Assembly: GCA_029246705.1 (NCBI GenBank)
Contig: JAQWMQ010000004.1
Coordinates: 1 to 64,000, forward strand
From: Phycisphaerales bacterium
Lineage (GTDB): Bacteria > Planctomycetota > Phycisphaerae > Phycisphaerales > SM1A02
DNA length: 64,000 bases
Direction: 5' to 3'
In this document: in pieces, positions 1 to 8,594 of the stretch
Layout of the letters: each line of letters opens with the position of its first letter
Position numbering within the stretch: the stretch's first letter is position 1
The notes under the pieces: generated by a model
The model's database searches: none
Seen by the model: only the letters and a program-made list of their open reading frames with translations
What the model was told of the DNA's origin: nothing
Made by a program: the position numbers and the translations under genes

Positions 1-845
1 ACCTGTTCCTTCATGAACTGCATCGCCTTCTTCGAGAATTCGACCGCCTGGTTTCGCGTCTCGAACCCGAAGACAAGCTGCTCGGCTCCCTTGATGGCGC
101 TGGCGTCGGCCACCCGGAAGGTTATGTCGACGACGATGGCGAGCGCACTTCCCGCACCGAGCATCGCCGTGAACAGCTCGTCCTCCGGCGTCAGCACGCG
201 GATCTCGCCGTCGGCGGTCACCACGGTCATCTTCACGGCACGCTGCCCGAGCAGACCGAGCCGTCTGGAGAAGTAGCCACTCAGCCCACCGTTGAGGGTG
301 TACCCGGCCACGCCGACGCCGGGACCGGTGCCGACGGGCAAGGCGCCGCCGTGGGCCTTCACCGCCTCGACGAGTTCGCGAAAGACCACTCCGGATCCCA
401 CCGTTACCAGGGTTTCGTCGTCGGACGAGTCGAATTCGATTGTCTTGAGGCGACCGAGGTCGAGGATCACCGCGTCGCGGTCCGCGACGAGTGCCGCCCC
501 CGATGACTCGTGTCCGCCGCACACGCAGGCAATCGGGGCGGTCGCCGGAAGCGACTTCACGATGGCGGCGATCTCCTCGGCAGACGTTGGAAACTCGATC
601 CGCTTGGCCAGAGTGGTGACGTTGCCGGTGGCCCCATCCTCTTTCGGGAGAACCTTGTTGGCGCTCACGCTCCACGCCCGTTGTGCGAACCATTCGTCGT
701 TGGGTCCCAAAACAGCCTCCTGCGGAGCTCCCGCCTGCATCAATGATTGTTCCGCGAGCGAGCTTCCGACCACGAGTCCGACACCACTCGCCGCCGCACC
801 CTTGAGGGCGGTCCGCCGCGAAATCCTATTCTCCGGGTCCTGCAT
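1..845 (-). CDS. FAD-binding (PCMH-type) oxidoreductase, 3' end cut by window edge
   Basis: The reading frame starts at the ATG at 845 and stays open to base 1, so about 281 N-terminal residues are present and the C-terminus lies outside. An AAGGAG ribosome site sits 10 bases before the ATG. The protein opens with a Tat-like leader (SRRTALKGAAASG, with MQDPENRI before it), so export in folded, cofactor-loaded form is likely. Residues about 75-250 form a flavin-binding PCMH domain: GGHESSG is the place where such enzymes bind FAD, often covalently through the His, followed by DLGRL, VGSGV and GVGVAGYTLNGG. The substrate cannot be told because the substrate domain is missing. A second oxidase of this superfamily lies at 24435-25808. 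Confidence 0.85.
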   Translation of the reverse strand, partial: MQDPENRISRRTALKGAAASGVGLVVGSSLAEQSLMQAGAPQEAVLGPNDEWFAQRAWSVSANKVLPKEDGATGNVTTLAKRIEFPTSAEEIAAIVKSLPATAPIACVCGGHESSGAALVADRDAVILDLGRLKTIEFDSSDDETLVTVGSGVVFRELVEAVKAHGGALPVGTGPGVGVAGYTLNGGLSGYFSRRLGLLGQRAVKMTVVTADGEIRVLTPEDELFTAMLGAGSALAIVVDITFRVADASAIKGAEQLVFGFETRNQAVEFSKKAMQFMKEQ

Positions 846-1310
846 GATGCTGAGTCTCCTTGATTCGGTCGGTGACTGAAAGCCAGGTACGGACACGCTC
901 ATCGAACGCACCGAGCCTTCGACGGACGTATCCTAGCCGATGAATCGAGAGACCACCCCGGTCTTTCGCAGGTGTTTCCGCGCGAATGAACCCCGCTTTT
1001 CGGCGGGGTTTTTCCCTTGACCACCGTCAAGCGATGAATGACGACACCTTGTATCGCACTCAGTTGAAACAGTCCGCATTCCCTTCATGGCGTGTACCGC
1101 CAGCGTCAGCAGCACGGAAGTCGATCAACAAGAGCCAACTTGCTCCCGGACTCCACCTGGCGATCATCTCGACGCCAGGCTGCAGATATCCGGGCAGCAT
1201 CTGCAGCAAACGCATAAGATCCCGATCCGCAAGACGCGAAGAACAAGACCTTGTTCCGTATTCGACGACCGACATGGCGATGCGAACGCCCTGAAACGAG
1301 CCCTGCAGAG
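846..1310. other. Intergenic region with a terminator hairpin and one doubtful small ORF
   Basis: This stretch separates the minus-strand oxidoreductase from the plus-strand membrane protein. A hairpin at 989-1010 is described separately. A minus-strand frame at 1060-1275 (71 codons, starting MSVVEYGTRS, ending HEGNADCFN) would end about 50 bases before that hairpin and could be a small gene, but it has no ribosome site and no recognisable domain. Other frames look random. Nothing else is seen. Confidence 0.4.
989..1013 (+). terminator. Rho-independent terminator hairpin
   Basis: The stem AACCCCGC (989-996) pairs perfectly with GCGGGGTT (1003-1010) around a six-base loop and runs into a short T tract on the plus strand. 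No confident plus-strand gene lies upstream. It may act on a minus-strand transcript as well, although the T tract is poorer in that direction. Confidence 0.6.
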
Positions 1311-2156
1311 ATGGCGAGTAGACGATGGGACCGAACAGGACGTGTTGACACGCCAGTTTCGCTTTGGTCCGAGCTGACCCACCGAAGCCCCGTACTCGCC
1401 CGTACGGCTGCGTTCCATCTCATGATGCTTCTGATTGCCGTCGGACTCTTCGCATTCGACTCGCGAGAGGTGATGGGGATCAACGTCTGGATCAAGCCCA
1501 TGAAGTTCATGGCATCCATCACCATCTACCTGGTGACCATCACCTGGCTGATCGGATACATCGAACGACCCCGCTGGTCCGTGCGGACGATGGCGTGGGG
1601 CATTTCGGCCTGCATGGTCGTCGAGACCACCATGATCTTCCTTCAAGCCGGGCGAGGCGTGCGATCCCATTTCAATGATGCGAGCGCGTTCGACGCCACG
1701 GTCTTCGCCATCATGGGGATCGGGGTGATCGTCGACGCCCTGCTCATGCTTCTGATGCTGGTCCTGTTCTTTCGTCGCCAGAAGAAACTGCCCGACACAT
1801 ACCTGTGGGGCATCCGCTTCGGGATCCTCATGTTCCTTGCCGGCGGGATCGCGGGAGGCTGGATGAGCTCGCGCGGGGGACACACGGTAGGTTCCGCGGA
1901 CGGAGGCCAGGGCCTGCCACTGTTGAACTGGAGCGTGACCGCAGGCGACCTCCGCATCGCACATGGGCTCGGCCTGCACGGACTGCAGGTCATGCCGATT
2001 CTCGGATACCTCCTGTCGAGACGATGGAAATCAAGGCTCGGTCCCGGGGCTTCGACCACCCTGCTCGTGACATTCGGCGTGCTCTACGGAGCCATGATGC
2101 TCGGCATGTTCCTGCAGGCCATGGCCGGGGTTTCGATTGTCTCCTTCTGGAAGTGA
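1311..2156 (+). CDS. Conserved seven-helix membrane protein of unknown function
   Basis: About 281 residues from the ATG at 1311. The same frame is open from 1251, but those extra residues are Arg-rich and unlike a membrane-protein N-terminus. Seven hydrophobic segments are visible: one near residues 35-50, two before and after an IERPRW loop, a long one ending LVLFFRRQ, then GILMFLAGGIAGGWM, AHGLGLHGLQVMPILG and a last one ending near the C-terminus. The NWSVTAGDLRIAHGLGLHG region with its His residues belongs to a group of uncharacterised bacterial membrane proteins; the His residues inside a helix could bind a metal or haem, which is only a guess. It appears to be a single gene. Confidence 0.75.
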   Translation: MASRRWDRTGRVDTPVSLWSELTHRSPVLARTAAFHLMMLLIAVGLFAFDSREVMGINVWIKPMKFMASITIYLVTITWLIGYIERPRWSVRTMAWGISACMVVETTMIFLQAGRGVRSHFNDASAFDATVFAIMGIGVIVDALLMLLMLVLFFRRQKKLPDTYLWGIRFGILMFLAGGIAGGWMSSRGGHTVGSADGGQGLPLLNWSVTAGDLRIAHGLGLHGLQVMPILGYLLSRRWKSRLGPGASTTLLVTFGVLYGAMMLGMFLQAMAGVSIVSFWK

Positions 2157-2595
2157 GCGGATGTTCGAAGCAGCTCACCCGCTTTTCAGCACGGTCTGAC
2201 TCGCATCCCGACGCACCCGGACGTACTGTCTCGTGCCCCGAGTGGTGGCAATTCCGGTGGCACGCTTCAGAAGCTCTTTCGCAGGTGCCGGTGGCCAGCT
2301 GTTCCTCGGATGCAACTGCCGGCCGGGGCAGACTCTACTGACTGACTGACCGACTGCTCGAGATCATGAATCCTGAGATCGATGTCGTTCTTCTCGGTGG
2401 TGCCAAAGGAGGCATGCCTCATGATCTTCTGCACCGGGGAGGACTGAGATCTCTTTCTCTGTTGCACATAAATGGAGGAAAGGTGGCTTCCATGCCCAGT
2501 TGATGGCGTATACACGTGAGAAGGGAACCAGCATGCCGTTCCCTCGGGCAGAGCGAACTCGCGACATATCAAGACACTTTTCGGGAGCCGACAAG
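2157..2595. other. Intergenic region, no gene seen
   Basis: No convincing reading frame on either strand. Around 2336-2356 there is a short run of CTGA units (ctgactgactgaccgactg), a simple repeat. The end of the region supplies the GGGAG ribosome site for the frameshifted gene that follows. Confidence 0.4.
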
Positions 2596-2872
2596 ATGAA
2601 GAGCATGATGCATGACAGCGAGTCCGTCGCGCTGAATGTCGCCAGACGCAGATCCAACCTCGTTGTGATCGCGCTCGTCAGCTTGATGGCGGTCGGAACT
2701 CTTGCCACATTGGCTGAAGGCCAGGACACCTCCAAGGCGCCTGAAAGAGCTTGAGATCGAGAATGACCAGATGAAACTGTATCTGGCTTCCTTGATCCGG
2801 CTTCTTGTCAGCAAGGGGACCTTGTCACAGCATGAGCTGCACGCCTTTGTTGACATCATCGACGATGAATGA
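2596..2872 (+). pseudogene. Small membrane-anchored coiled-coil protein, broken by a frameshift
   Basis: The first frame starts at the ATG at 2596 behind GGGAG and encodes a basic stretch (NVARRRSN), one membrane helix (LVVIALVSLMAVGTLATLA) and EGQDTSKA, then hits a stop at 2752-2754. The next frame continues from about 2738 with RLKELEIENDQMKLYLASLI and RLLVSKGTLSQHELHAFVDI and stops at 2870-2872. Joined, the two make one sensible protein of about 91 residues: a membrane anchor followed by a short coiled coil. Small proteins with the pattern ENDQL+LYLA.L.RLLV.KG are common in planctomycetes. A one-base change near 2738-2742 explains the break. It could be a true pseudogene, a sequencing error or, less likely, recoding. 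Confidence 0.65.
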
Positions 2873-2918
2873 AAACCATTCATGTCGACACCTGTGAAGA
2901 CTCGAGGATTCGGAAGAG

Positions 2919-4493
2919 TCAGTCAGGCAACGACACCTCGACGATGCACAGTGAATGGGGAGGCAGGCTGACGGTTCCCTGCTCGAAGGTCAGTGCAGTC
3001 TCCCTGGGCGCAACCCGATCCGGATGCTCGATGTCGTTGTAGGCATCAGGTGAGTCACCGGTGAGGATCGTCGCCTTGTAGGTGCCATCAATCGGCAGCG
3101 CGCCTATTTCGAGCGTGCAGAGCACCGCTTCCGAAGGGTGCCGATTCACCAGGGCAACAGCCCAGTTGTCGCCTGATTCATCAACCGTGGCGATCGCATC
3201 GACCATGGAAACAGAGGATCCGTCATGCGCGAGTCGGTCTGACTCGATGTGCGCTTCGACCACATGTGACTTCAGCAGATTGGCATACATCGCCATGGCG
3301 TGAAAATGAGTTCGCCGCACGATCCCTTCGGGGTGGACGTACAGGGGACCGGTCTGGTTCACCAGGCACGCGATGTTCGCCATGGTGACATCATCGGCAT
3401 TGCGAAGACAGGCGTTGAAGAACGAGGCGCAGAAGAGTGCATCCGCCATGGTGTAGAGAGAGGGCTCCAGGCTCTTGTCGCGAGCCTTGATCAATGCCAT
3501 GACTTCGGGATCCTGATGATCGACCTTGCGGGGATGATGACCGGAGAACCCCGGATGGTGCCAGGAGCGCAGGTTCCATTCGTCAAAGGCGATGGTCATC
3601 CGCTCACGCATGCCCGCCTTTTCGATCGAGTCGACGACAGCTTCCAGGTGTGCATCCGGCTTCTCGGAAAGCATCATGCAGGAGAGGTAGTCCGGGGTCT
3701 GGTGACTTTGGAAGTTTGGAATCCAGTACTCGTGGATCGAGAGGAGATCGAGGTGCTCCCCGGCGGTCTCGAAGAGATACGGGTCGATGTAGGCACTCGG
3801 GCCATGCGAACCGGAGCAGGTCACCTGAATGCTCGGGTCGACCTGCTTCATCGCTTCCGCGGTATCGCGGACCTTGTCGATGTAGCCTTTGCCGACCTTT
3901 TCGTTGCCGACACTCCAGATCCCGACGTTGAACGGTTCCGGATGCCCGTTTTTCCCGCGCAACTCGGCGAATTCACCCGTCGTGTCATTGCAGTAGGCCA
4001 CCCAGTCGGCCATCTCCTGGATGCTGGCCAGGCTGTTCTGGCAGATGTAGGGTTCGGCTTCGAGCCGCCGGCAAAGCTCGATGAACTCGTGGGTCCCGAA
4101 GGTGTTCGGTTCCCGAACCCCCCAGCGATCGTCGTCATAGGGCTGACGGACCTCGCCCACGCCCATCTTCCAGTGGTAGCTGTCCACGAAGCACCCTCCG
4201 GGCCAGCGGATGACGGGCACCTTCAACTCCCTGATCGCCTCGATGACGTCAAGCCGGAAGCCCTCGCTGTCGGCCAGCGGCGAACCCGGCTCGAAGAAGC
4301 CACCGTAGATCTGCCTGCCGAGGTGTTCGATGAAGCCCCCGAAGATCATCGGGTCGTATTGCCTGGCGGGCGCGTCGACGGGAATGACGATCCTCGCCTC
4401 ATCCGACACCGGTCGTGGGGCCGGTTCCGCAGCTGAAATGCCACTCAGAATGGCGACTGACACCGCAGCAATTGGCATCAAGCTGTATTTCAT
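2919..4493 (-). CDS. Secreted GH51 alpha-L-arabinofuranosidase
   Basis: 524 residues from the ATG at 4493, which follows AAAGG at a good distance; an upstream in-frame ATG at 4571 would add a tail before the signal peptide and is less likely. A signal peptide (MKYSLMPIAAVSVAILSG) is followed by the GH51 (beta/alpha)8 barrel: GGFIEHLGRQIYGG, VIRWPGGCFVDSYHW, then WSVGNEKVGKGY with the presumed acid/base Glu198, and AFDEWNLRSW with the presumed nucleophile Glu305. A C-terminal beta domain ends the protein. It would release terminal arabinose from arabinan or arabinoxylan outside the cytoplasm. It has no dockerin-like tail, unlike several other secreted proteins here. Confidence 0.92.
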   Translation of the reverse strand: MKYSLMPIAAVSVAILSGISAAEPAPRPVSDEARIVIPVDAPARQYDPMIFGGFIEHLGRQIYGGFFEPGSPLADSEGFRLDVIEAIRELKVPVIRWPGGCFVDSYHWKMGVGEVRQPYDDDRWGVREPNTFGTHEFIELCRRLEAEPYICQNSLASIQEMADWVAYCNDTTGEFAELRGKNGHPEPFNVGIWSVGNEKVGKGYIDKVRDTAEAMKQVDPSIQVTCSGSHGPSAYIDPYLFETAGEHLDLLSIHEYWIPNFQSHQTPDYLSCMMLSEKPDAHLEAVVDSIEKAGMRERMTIAFDEWNLRSWHHPGFSGHHPRKVDHQDPEVMALIKARDKSLEPSLYTMADALFCASFFNACLRNADDVTMANIACLVNQTGPLYVHPEGIVRRTHFHAMAMYANLLKSHVVEAHIESDRLAHDGSSVSMVDAIATVDESGDNWAVALVNRHPSEAVLCTLEIGALPIDGTYKATILTGDSPDAYNDIEHPDRVAPRETALTFEQGTVSLPPHSLCIVEVSLPD

Positions 4494-4646
4494 GAGACCT
4501 TTCTTGATGTGCATGCCCGGTACGGGGCGATCGACAGGGATCGAAGGTTGACTGGACGCAAAGTACCACACGGGAAATCAACGCCCTGGGAGACACGTTG
4601 AAATACGCCCGGTCGACCAGCACATGAATGTTCAGTTTGTACGACA

Positions 4647-5333
4647 ATGGGAGCGATGACCATCAATAAAGAAGAAATCAACCGTGCCATCTACCTCGAC
4701 TTCGAAAGTGAAGGCGAAAAGCGGAATGGCACACAGCCACCGCCGGTTCTCGGCGGGGTCATGGTTGAGACTATCTACACCCCGACACTCCTTCATCCAG
4801 ACCTGGCGCACGCGGCCGAAGCCAAAGAGTGGGCCCACACCACGCTGGCCGACTATCTCAAGTCGATCCACGATCAGGCGAATGCGGAGAGCCGAAGGAT
4901 CGTCTTCTTCAGCTCTGCAGAGTCCACGATCTTTGCAGACCATGGAATCGACATCTCCCAGCACGGATTTGACCTGCGAGATGCAGCCAAGCGGTCCGGG
5001 CTGTACCAGACTGTCTGGGACACGTTCAAGGACAACGTCCGACGATTCAGGGACCCGGACACGGCACAGACGACGCGAAATGAGATTCGCACGAAATCAT
5101 TCGGCTTGCTCACTCTTGTTGCTGCCGACCTCGGCATGCAACGACCTGATTCATACGGAGCCGGGAAGACCGGTGCACGCATCAGGTATGCGCTGAAACA
5201 GGCCGGCAAGAAGTCTGACTACGCGTCGTGGTCTTCAGGCGGAAAAACAAAGCTCACACAGGTTGTCGACCACAACAAGCATGACTGCAAGGCGACCCGA
5301 TGCGTCCTTGAACATCTCGCAGCGAATTCCTGA
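4647..5333 (+). CDS. Stand-alone RNase H-like (YprB/TM0106-type) 3'-5' exonuclease domain protein
   Basis: 228 residues; a second in-frame ATG lies at 4656. The pattern fits the RNase_H_2 domain found in YprB and TM0106-like nucleases: AIYLDFESEG holds the first Asp/Glu pair, RRIVFFSSAESTIF corresponds to the strand and helix carrying the next acidic residue, and VVDHNKHDCKATRCVLEHL gives the final catalytic Asp in the typical N..DC.AT..L context. In most relatives the domain is fused to a helicase or RecB-like nuclease; here it is the whole protein. It is divergent from the GH51 gene and convergent with the next gene. The target nucleic acid is unknown. Confidence 0.6.
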   Translation: MGAMTINKEEINRAIYLDFESEGEKRNGTQPPPVLGGVMVETIYTPTLLHPDLAHAAEAKEWAHTTLADYLKSIHDQANAESRRIVFFSSAESTIFADHGIDISQHGFDLRDAAKRSGLYQTVWDTFKDNVRRFRDPDTAQTTRNEIRTKSFGLLTLVAADLGMQRPDSYGAGKTGARIRYALKQAGKKSDYASWSSGGKTKLTQVVDHNKHDCKATRCVLEHLAANS

Positions 5334-5454
5334 CTTTCAGTCATTCCACACGTTGCGACATGAATGTCGAGCGTTCGTATCCCCCCACCCGCTTGCTGAT
5401 AGCGTGATCGCCGTGGAACAAGAGCGGTTCATGTCCGCTCCCCACTGCAACGAA

Positions 5455-5484
5455 AACCCGCCCCGACGCGAGGTCGAGGCGGGC
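5455..5484 (-). terminator. Rho-independent terminator for the 5525-6406 gene
   Basis: On the minus strand AGCCCGCC (5484-5477) and GGCGGG (5462-5457) form a stem, followed by TTTTCGTT. It lies about 40 bases after the stop of the minus-strand secreted protein. Confidence 0.65.
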
Positions 5485-5524
5485 TGATTCGATGCTGTGG
5501 TATCGAAGTCGTTGTCGACGTCCT

Positions 5525-6406
5525 TCAGGGACAGACGTCCCAGGCCGCCAGCAGGAAGGCGAGGTCCGTGCCATCCACGGTACCGTCACCGTTGATGTCG
5601 GTCCCGGGAATACCGTCGCCATCGGTGCCCCAGACGGCGAGCAGGATGGCCACGTCGGCACCATCGACAACACCATCTTCGGTGATGTCACCGGGACATT
5701 CGGTGGGGTCCGCCACCACCGGAGGAATGGTGAAGTCGGCTTCCTGCTGAGGTGTTCCCGGTCCCTGGTTCCAGGCCACCGTGAGCGTCGTGCCCTCGAT
5801 GGAGAAGTCGCCGTAGTAGCTGAATCGACCGACGAAGACGCCACGCCCGAACCCCGACGGTTCACCATCCGGGCCGGCGAGCGCCACCGGACCGACCTGC
5901 CCGGCGAGCGTCTCGGGCGTGCTGTTCCACCATCCCCCGCTGTTCGGCTGGGGATAGGCGAAGAAGAGGTCGAATGGAGCCGCGAAGTCCTCGTCGAGGC
6001 TCTGGCCCGCGCCCACGCCGGGAGATTGCTCGGGTCGCAGCACGTTCTGCTCGACACCGCCGATGGTCACGAAGGAGTCCGAGCGGCGCACGCTTTCGAT
6101 GTCGAAGAAGCCACCGAGGTTCTTGGGGAGCCACCAGGTGTTCGTCGGGAACGCGGGCTCGCTGGCGCTCTGGAAGTAGATCACCTGGGCTTCGGGGGTC
6201 AGGCTGAAGTCGAAGATGCCGAGCACGGTGTCTGCGTCGTCATCGGAACTGACGTAGAGGTCGATCACGGTGGTCGTTTGCAGAGCCTGGCCCCGATCTT
6301 CGGAGATGTCCGTGTACCGGGTGGTGTAGACGCCGGTGATGTCGGCGGAAGCTGTGGCCGCAAGACAAAATGCGGCACTGGTCGAGAGGCAGGATGCGTA
6401 TTTCAT
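5525..6406 (-). CDS. Secreted protein with C-terminal dockerin-like Ca-binding repeats
   Basis: 293 residues. A signal peptide (MKYASCLSTSAAFCLAATASA) precedes a domain of about 200 residues with no recognised family, rich in beta-type sequence (TTVIDLYVSSDDDADTVLG, VGRFSYYGDFSIEG). The last 60 residues hold two EF-hand-like loops, CPGDITEDGVVDGADVAILL and TDINGDGTVDGTDLAFLL, ending AAWDVCP. This tail is shared with four other proteins in the window and is thought to act in sorting or anchoring rather than in a cellulosome. A terminator hairpin follows. The catalytic or structural role is unknown. Confidence 0.82.
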   Translation of the reverse strand: MKYASCLSTSAAFCLAATASADITGVYTTRYTDISEDRGQALQTTTVIDLYVSSDDDADTVLGIFDFSLTPEAQVIYFQSASEPAFPTNTWWLPKNLGGFFDIESVRRSDSFVTIGGVEQNVLRPEQSPGVGAGQSLDEDFAAPFDLFFAYPQPNSGGWWNSTPETLAGQVGPVALAGPDGEPSGFGRGVFVGRFSYYGDFSIEGTTLTVAWNQGPGTPQQEADFTIPPVVADPTECPGDITEDGVVDGADVAILLAVWGTDGDGIPGTDINGDGTVDGTDLAFLLAAWDVCP

Positions 6407-7191
6407 GGTGGCAGGTTCTCCTCGTACCTTGCTCCGAAAGGAGACTAGGGCGACAAATCTGGAATGATATGAAGCGGCAATGTTGACAATTTGCTTGAGC
6501 AGTTCTTCGTTGCGCGGGCAAATCCGGATTTATGAATTTCAGGACTTTGTCAAATAATGCGTCGGGGTATCGCGTGACGAACATTGATCAAACGACAATA
6601 TCGTCAGCTTTGATGCACGAGATGCCGAACGTTCGTGTCGCCTCATCCGCTTTCCGCCCATTTTCAACTCGTGCTCCAAAAACGTGCATCACGACGAAGT
6701 CGGTCATTGGGGGGTACTCACCAGCACTGAGACAGCGCAATCCTGCCTGTTGCGTCAATCATTGGAAAAACCAGAATCGATGCGCTTGATCTCGTAGGTC
6801 GTCCCACCGAACCTTGATACCGGGTTGCCTGAAGCCAGACTGATCGAGATCGAGTCGTTCCTCCCGGATTTTTCCATCGATGCCACGGTCACCCGACTGT
6901 ACGGCACTGCGCTCTGCATCCTCGAATGATCCGCCGCACCCCACCTTCAACAGCAAATCCGCCGGTACAGCCGTGATAGACGCGACCGAGTGTGGGCGCA
7001 ACGACTCCACCGGGCTCTTGACGACCCCGATATCCGCGAAAGCTGCCCGCTTCTTTTCAAGACTGATTGTCACGATCGAATCCGAGATCATCAATCAGGT
7101 GAAGTGGCGTTGATTGATGCAGGCTGGACTCGCTCTAAACGCATCAAATCTGCTAATTTACGACCCCCCCCACTGCATGGAATCTGACTGA
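6407..7191. other. Long, AT-richer intergenic region upstream of the export operon
   Basis: About 785 bases without an intact gene. It holds the upstream region of the minus-strand secreted protein, the sequence TTTGTCAAATAAT at 6546-6558 (also found before the gene starting at 18792), and decayed minus-strand coding sequence at 6755-7094, listed separately. The last 100 bases must carry the promoter of the export operon; no strong -35/-10 pair could be picked. No small ORF with a Gly-Gly leader cleavage site, expected for a peptide substrate of the exporter, was found on either strand. Confidence 0.4.
6755..7094 (-). pseudogene. Possible decayed protein gene, two frames
   Basis: One minus-strand frame from 7094 reads MMISDSIVTISLEKKRAAFA and continues in protein-like fashion to KVGCGGSFEDAE near 6920. 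The adjacent frame then carries AVPYSRVTVASMEKSGRND, SISISLASGNPVSRFGGT and TYEIKRIDSGFSND before a stop at 6755-6757. The switch suggests a frameshifted gene of about 110 residues. No family was recognised and there is no clear ribosome site, so this may be chance. Confidence 0.25.
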
Positions 7192-8568
7192 ATGCCTGAA
7201 GAGTCGAGCACCACAAATACGAAGAGTACGCACCGCCAAATCGATGCTTCAAAGCAGAAGGCGATGTGGGACCCGATGACCCACATTGCCAACGAACAGC
7301 AAAATGCGCACTTCAAGTCCGGCGATGGCAAGCGATCCGAGTTGTTCATCGTCACCAGTGTTCGGGCATGGATCGCGCTCTCGTTCTTCATTCTCCTGAT
7401 CACCGGCATCGTCGTCTGGGTATTGACTGGCAATGTCGTGGAAGTCGTCAACGGGGATGGAATGCTCATCGGTCGCACCAGCTTGTATTCGGTGACGTCG
7501 TCTTCCTCCGCCCGAGTGGTCGAGTTGAAGGCGAAGCCGGGCCAGGAGGTTCGGGCCGGCGACCTGCTGGCACAACTCGATCCAACCGAACTTGACATGA
7601 AGATCACCGGCGCACGAACTCTTCACGATCTGCAGCTTGGGGAGAACGAGCGACTGACGCAATCGGACCTTCAAGAGCTCGAGCAGGTGTTCAACAAGTC
7701 CGCCAAGGAAATACAGAAGCACGAAGCAGACATCGGCATCAGCACGAGATTGATCGAGTCCCACGGCAGGCAGATGGAGCTCCAGAAGGATCTCCTCGAT
7801 CGAGGACTGGTCACCCTCGAGGCCTTTCTTGAGACTCAATCACAGGTGCTTACACTTGAAGAAAAGATCTACTCCGCCCGGGCGGGAATTGCCGAATCAA
7901 CACTTGCGACCACCGCGGCGCAGCAGTCATTCGAAACCGCACTCGCCAGCCGGTTGGAGGATCTTTCCAAGTCAGATGCAGTTCTGAATGTACTGGTTGC
8001 CCAGCGCGAACAGCAGAACAAGATCTACAGTCCCGTTGATGGCGTGGTGGTCGCGGTTGACGTGGACCTGCAGGAATTCATCACTTCCGGGCAGCAGGTC
8101 GTCCGGATCGAGACAGGTGCGTCTTCCGAGAAGACACTGCATTGCCTCGCCTACATGCCTGCGCGGATGGGCAAGCGGATCGAAGAAGGCATGCGCTGCC
8201 AGTTGATACCGGAAGTGACCTACTACAACGAATATGGATACCTGCTTGGAACGATCCACTCGATATCCGAATTCCCCGCTACTCGAGACGATCTGCTCAT
8301 GCAGTTTGGTGATTCCGCGATCGTCGACAGCATGCTCAAGAAGCAGCCCGACGGCTTGCTGGTCAAGATCGAACTGATCGAGGATCCTTCCACTCCATCG
8401 GGATATCGCTGGAGCAGTGAGAAGGGATTTCCCGAGCTGCTGGAACAGGGAACACCCACACAGGTCCGCGTGATCTATGGGAAGGTCACTCCGATCGAAC
8501 TCGTCAGCCCACTTCTGACCGACTATTTCCTGGGACGTGATCCAGGCCCCGGACCGGGTGGACGATGA
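7192..8568 (+). CDS. HlyD-family membrane-fusion (adaptor) protein of an NHLM-type export system
   Basis: 458 residues. A short cytoplasmic N-terminus (FKSGDGKRSELFIVTSVRAW) leads into one membrane helix (IALSFFILLITGIVVWVL), then a periplasmic barrel-sandwich half (GTV-like AKPGQEVRAGDLLAQLD), a long helical hairpin (about residues 130-270, many Glu/Gln/Lys), and the second half (IYSPVDGVVVAVDV) followed by beta domains. The order and the N-terminal WDPMTHIANEQQ box fit the secretion proteins of nitrile-hydratase-leader (NHLM/NHLP) bacteriocin clusters. It should bridge the inner-membrane ABC exporters encoded next (26 bases away) and the TolC-like protein. It is the first gene of the operon. 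Confidence 0.85.
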   Translation: MPEESSTTNTKSTHRQIDASKQKAMWDPMTHIANEQQNAHFKSGDGKRSELFIVTSVRAWIALSFFILLITGIVVWVLTGNVVEVVNGDGMLIGRTSLYSVTSSSSARVVELKAKPGQEVRAGDLLAQLDPTELDMKITGARTLHDLQLGENERLTQSDLQELEQVFNKSAKEIQKHEADIGISTRLIESHGRQMELQKDLLDRGLVTLEAFLETQSQVLTLEEKIYSARAGIAESTLATTAAQQSFETALASRLEDLSKSDAVLNVLVAQREQQNKIYSPVDGVVVAVDVDLQEFITSGQQVVRIETGASSEKTLHCLAYMPARMGKRIEEGMRCQLIPEVTYYNEYGYLLGTIHSISEFPATRDDLLMQFGDSAIVDSMLKKQPDGLLVKIELIEDPSTPSGYRWSSEKGFPELLEQGTPTQVRVIYGKVTPIELVSPLLTDYFLGRDPGPGPGGR

Positions 8569-8594
8569 TGCGCGTCCACAGGGAGCCCTGACTG

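Noticed and set aside
1087-1377. 96-codon plus-strand frame before the membrane protein
   Set aside because: Overlaps the start of the membrane-protein gene in another phase and has random composition.
1164-1979. 271-codon open frame on the minus strand
   Set aside because: Antisense to the membrane protein, very rich in His, Asp and Pro, no family.
3300-4436. 378-codon open frame on the plus strand
   Set aside because: Antisense shadow of the GH51 enzyme; no sensible domain.
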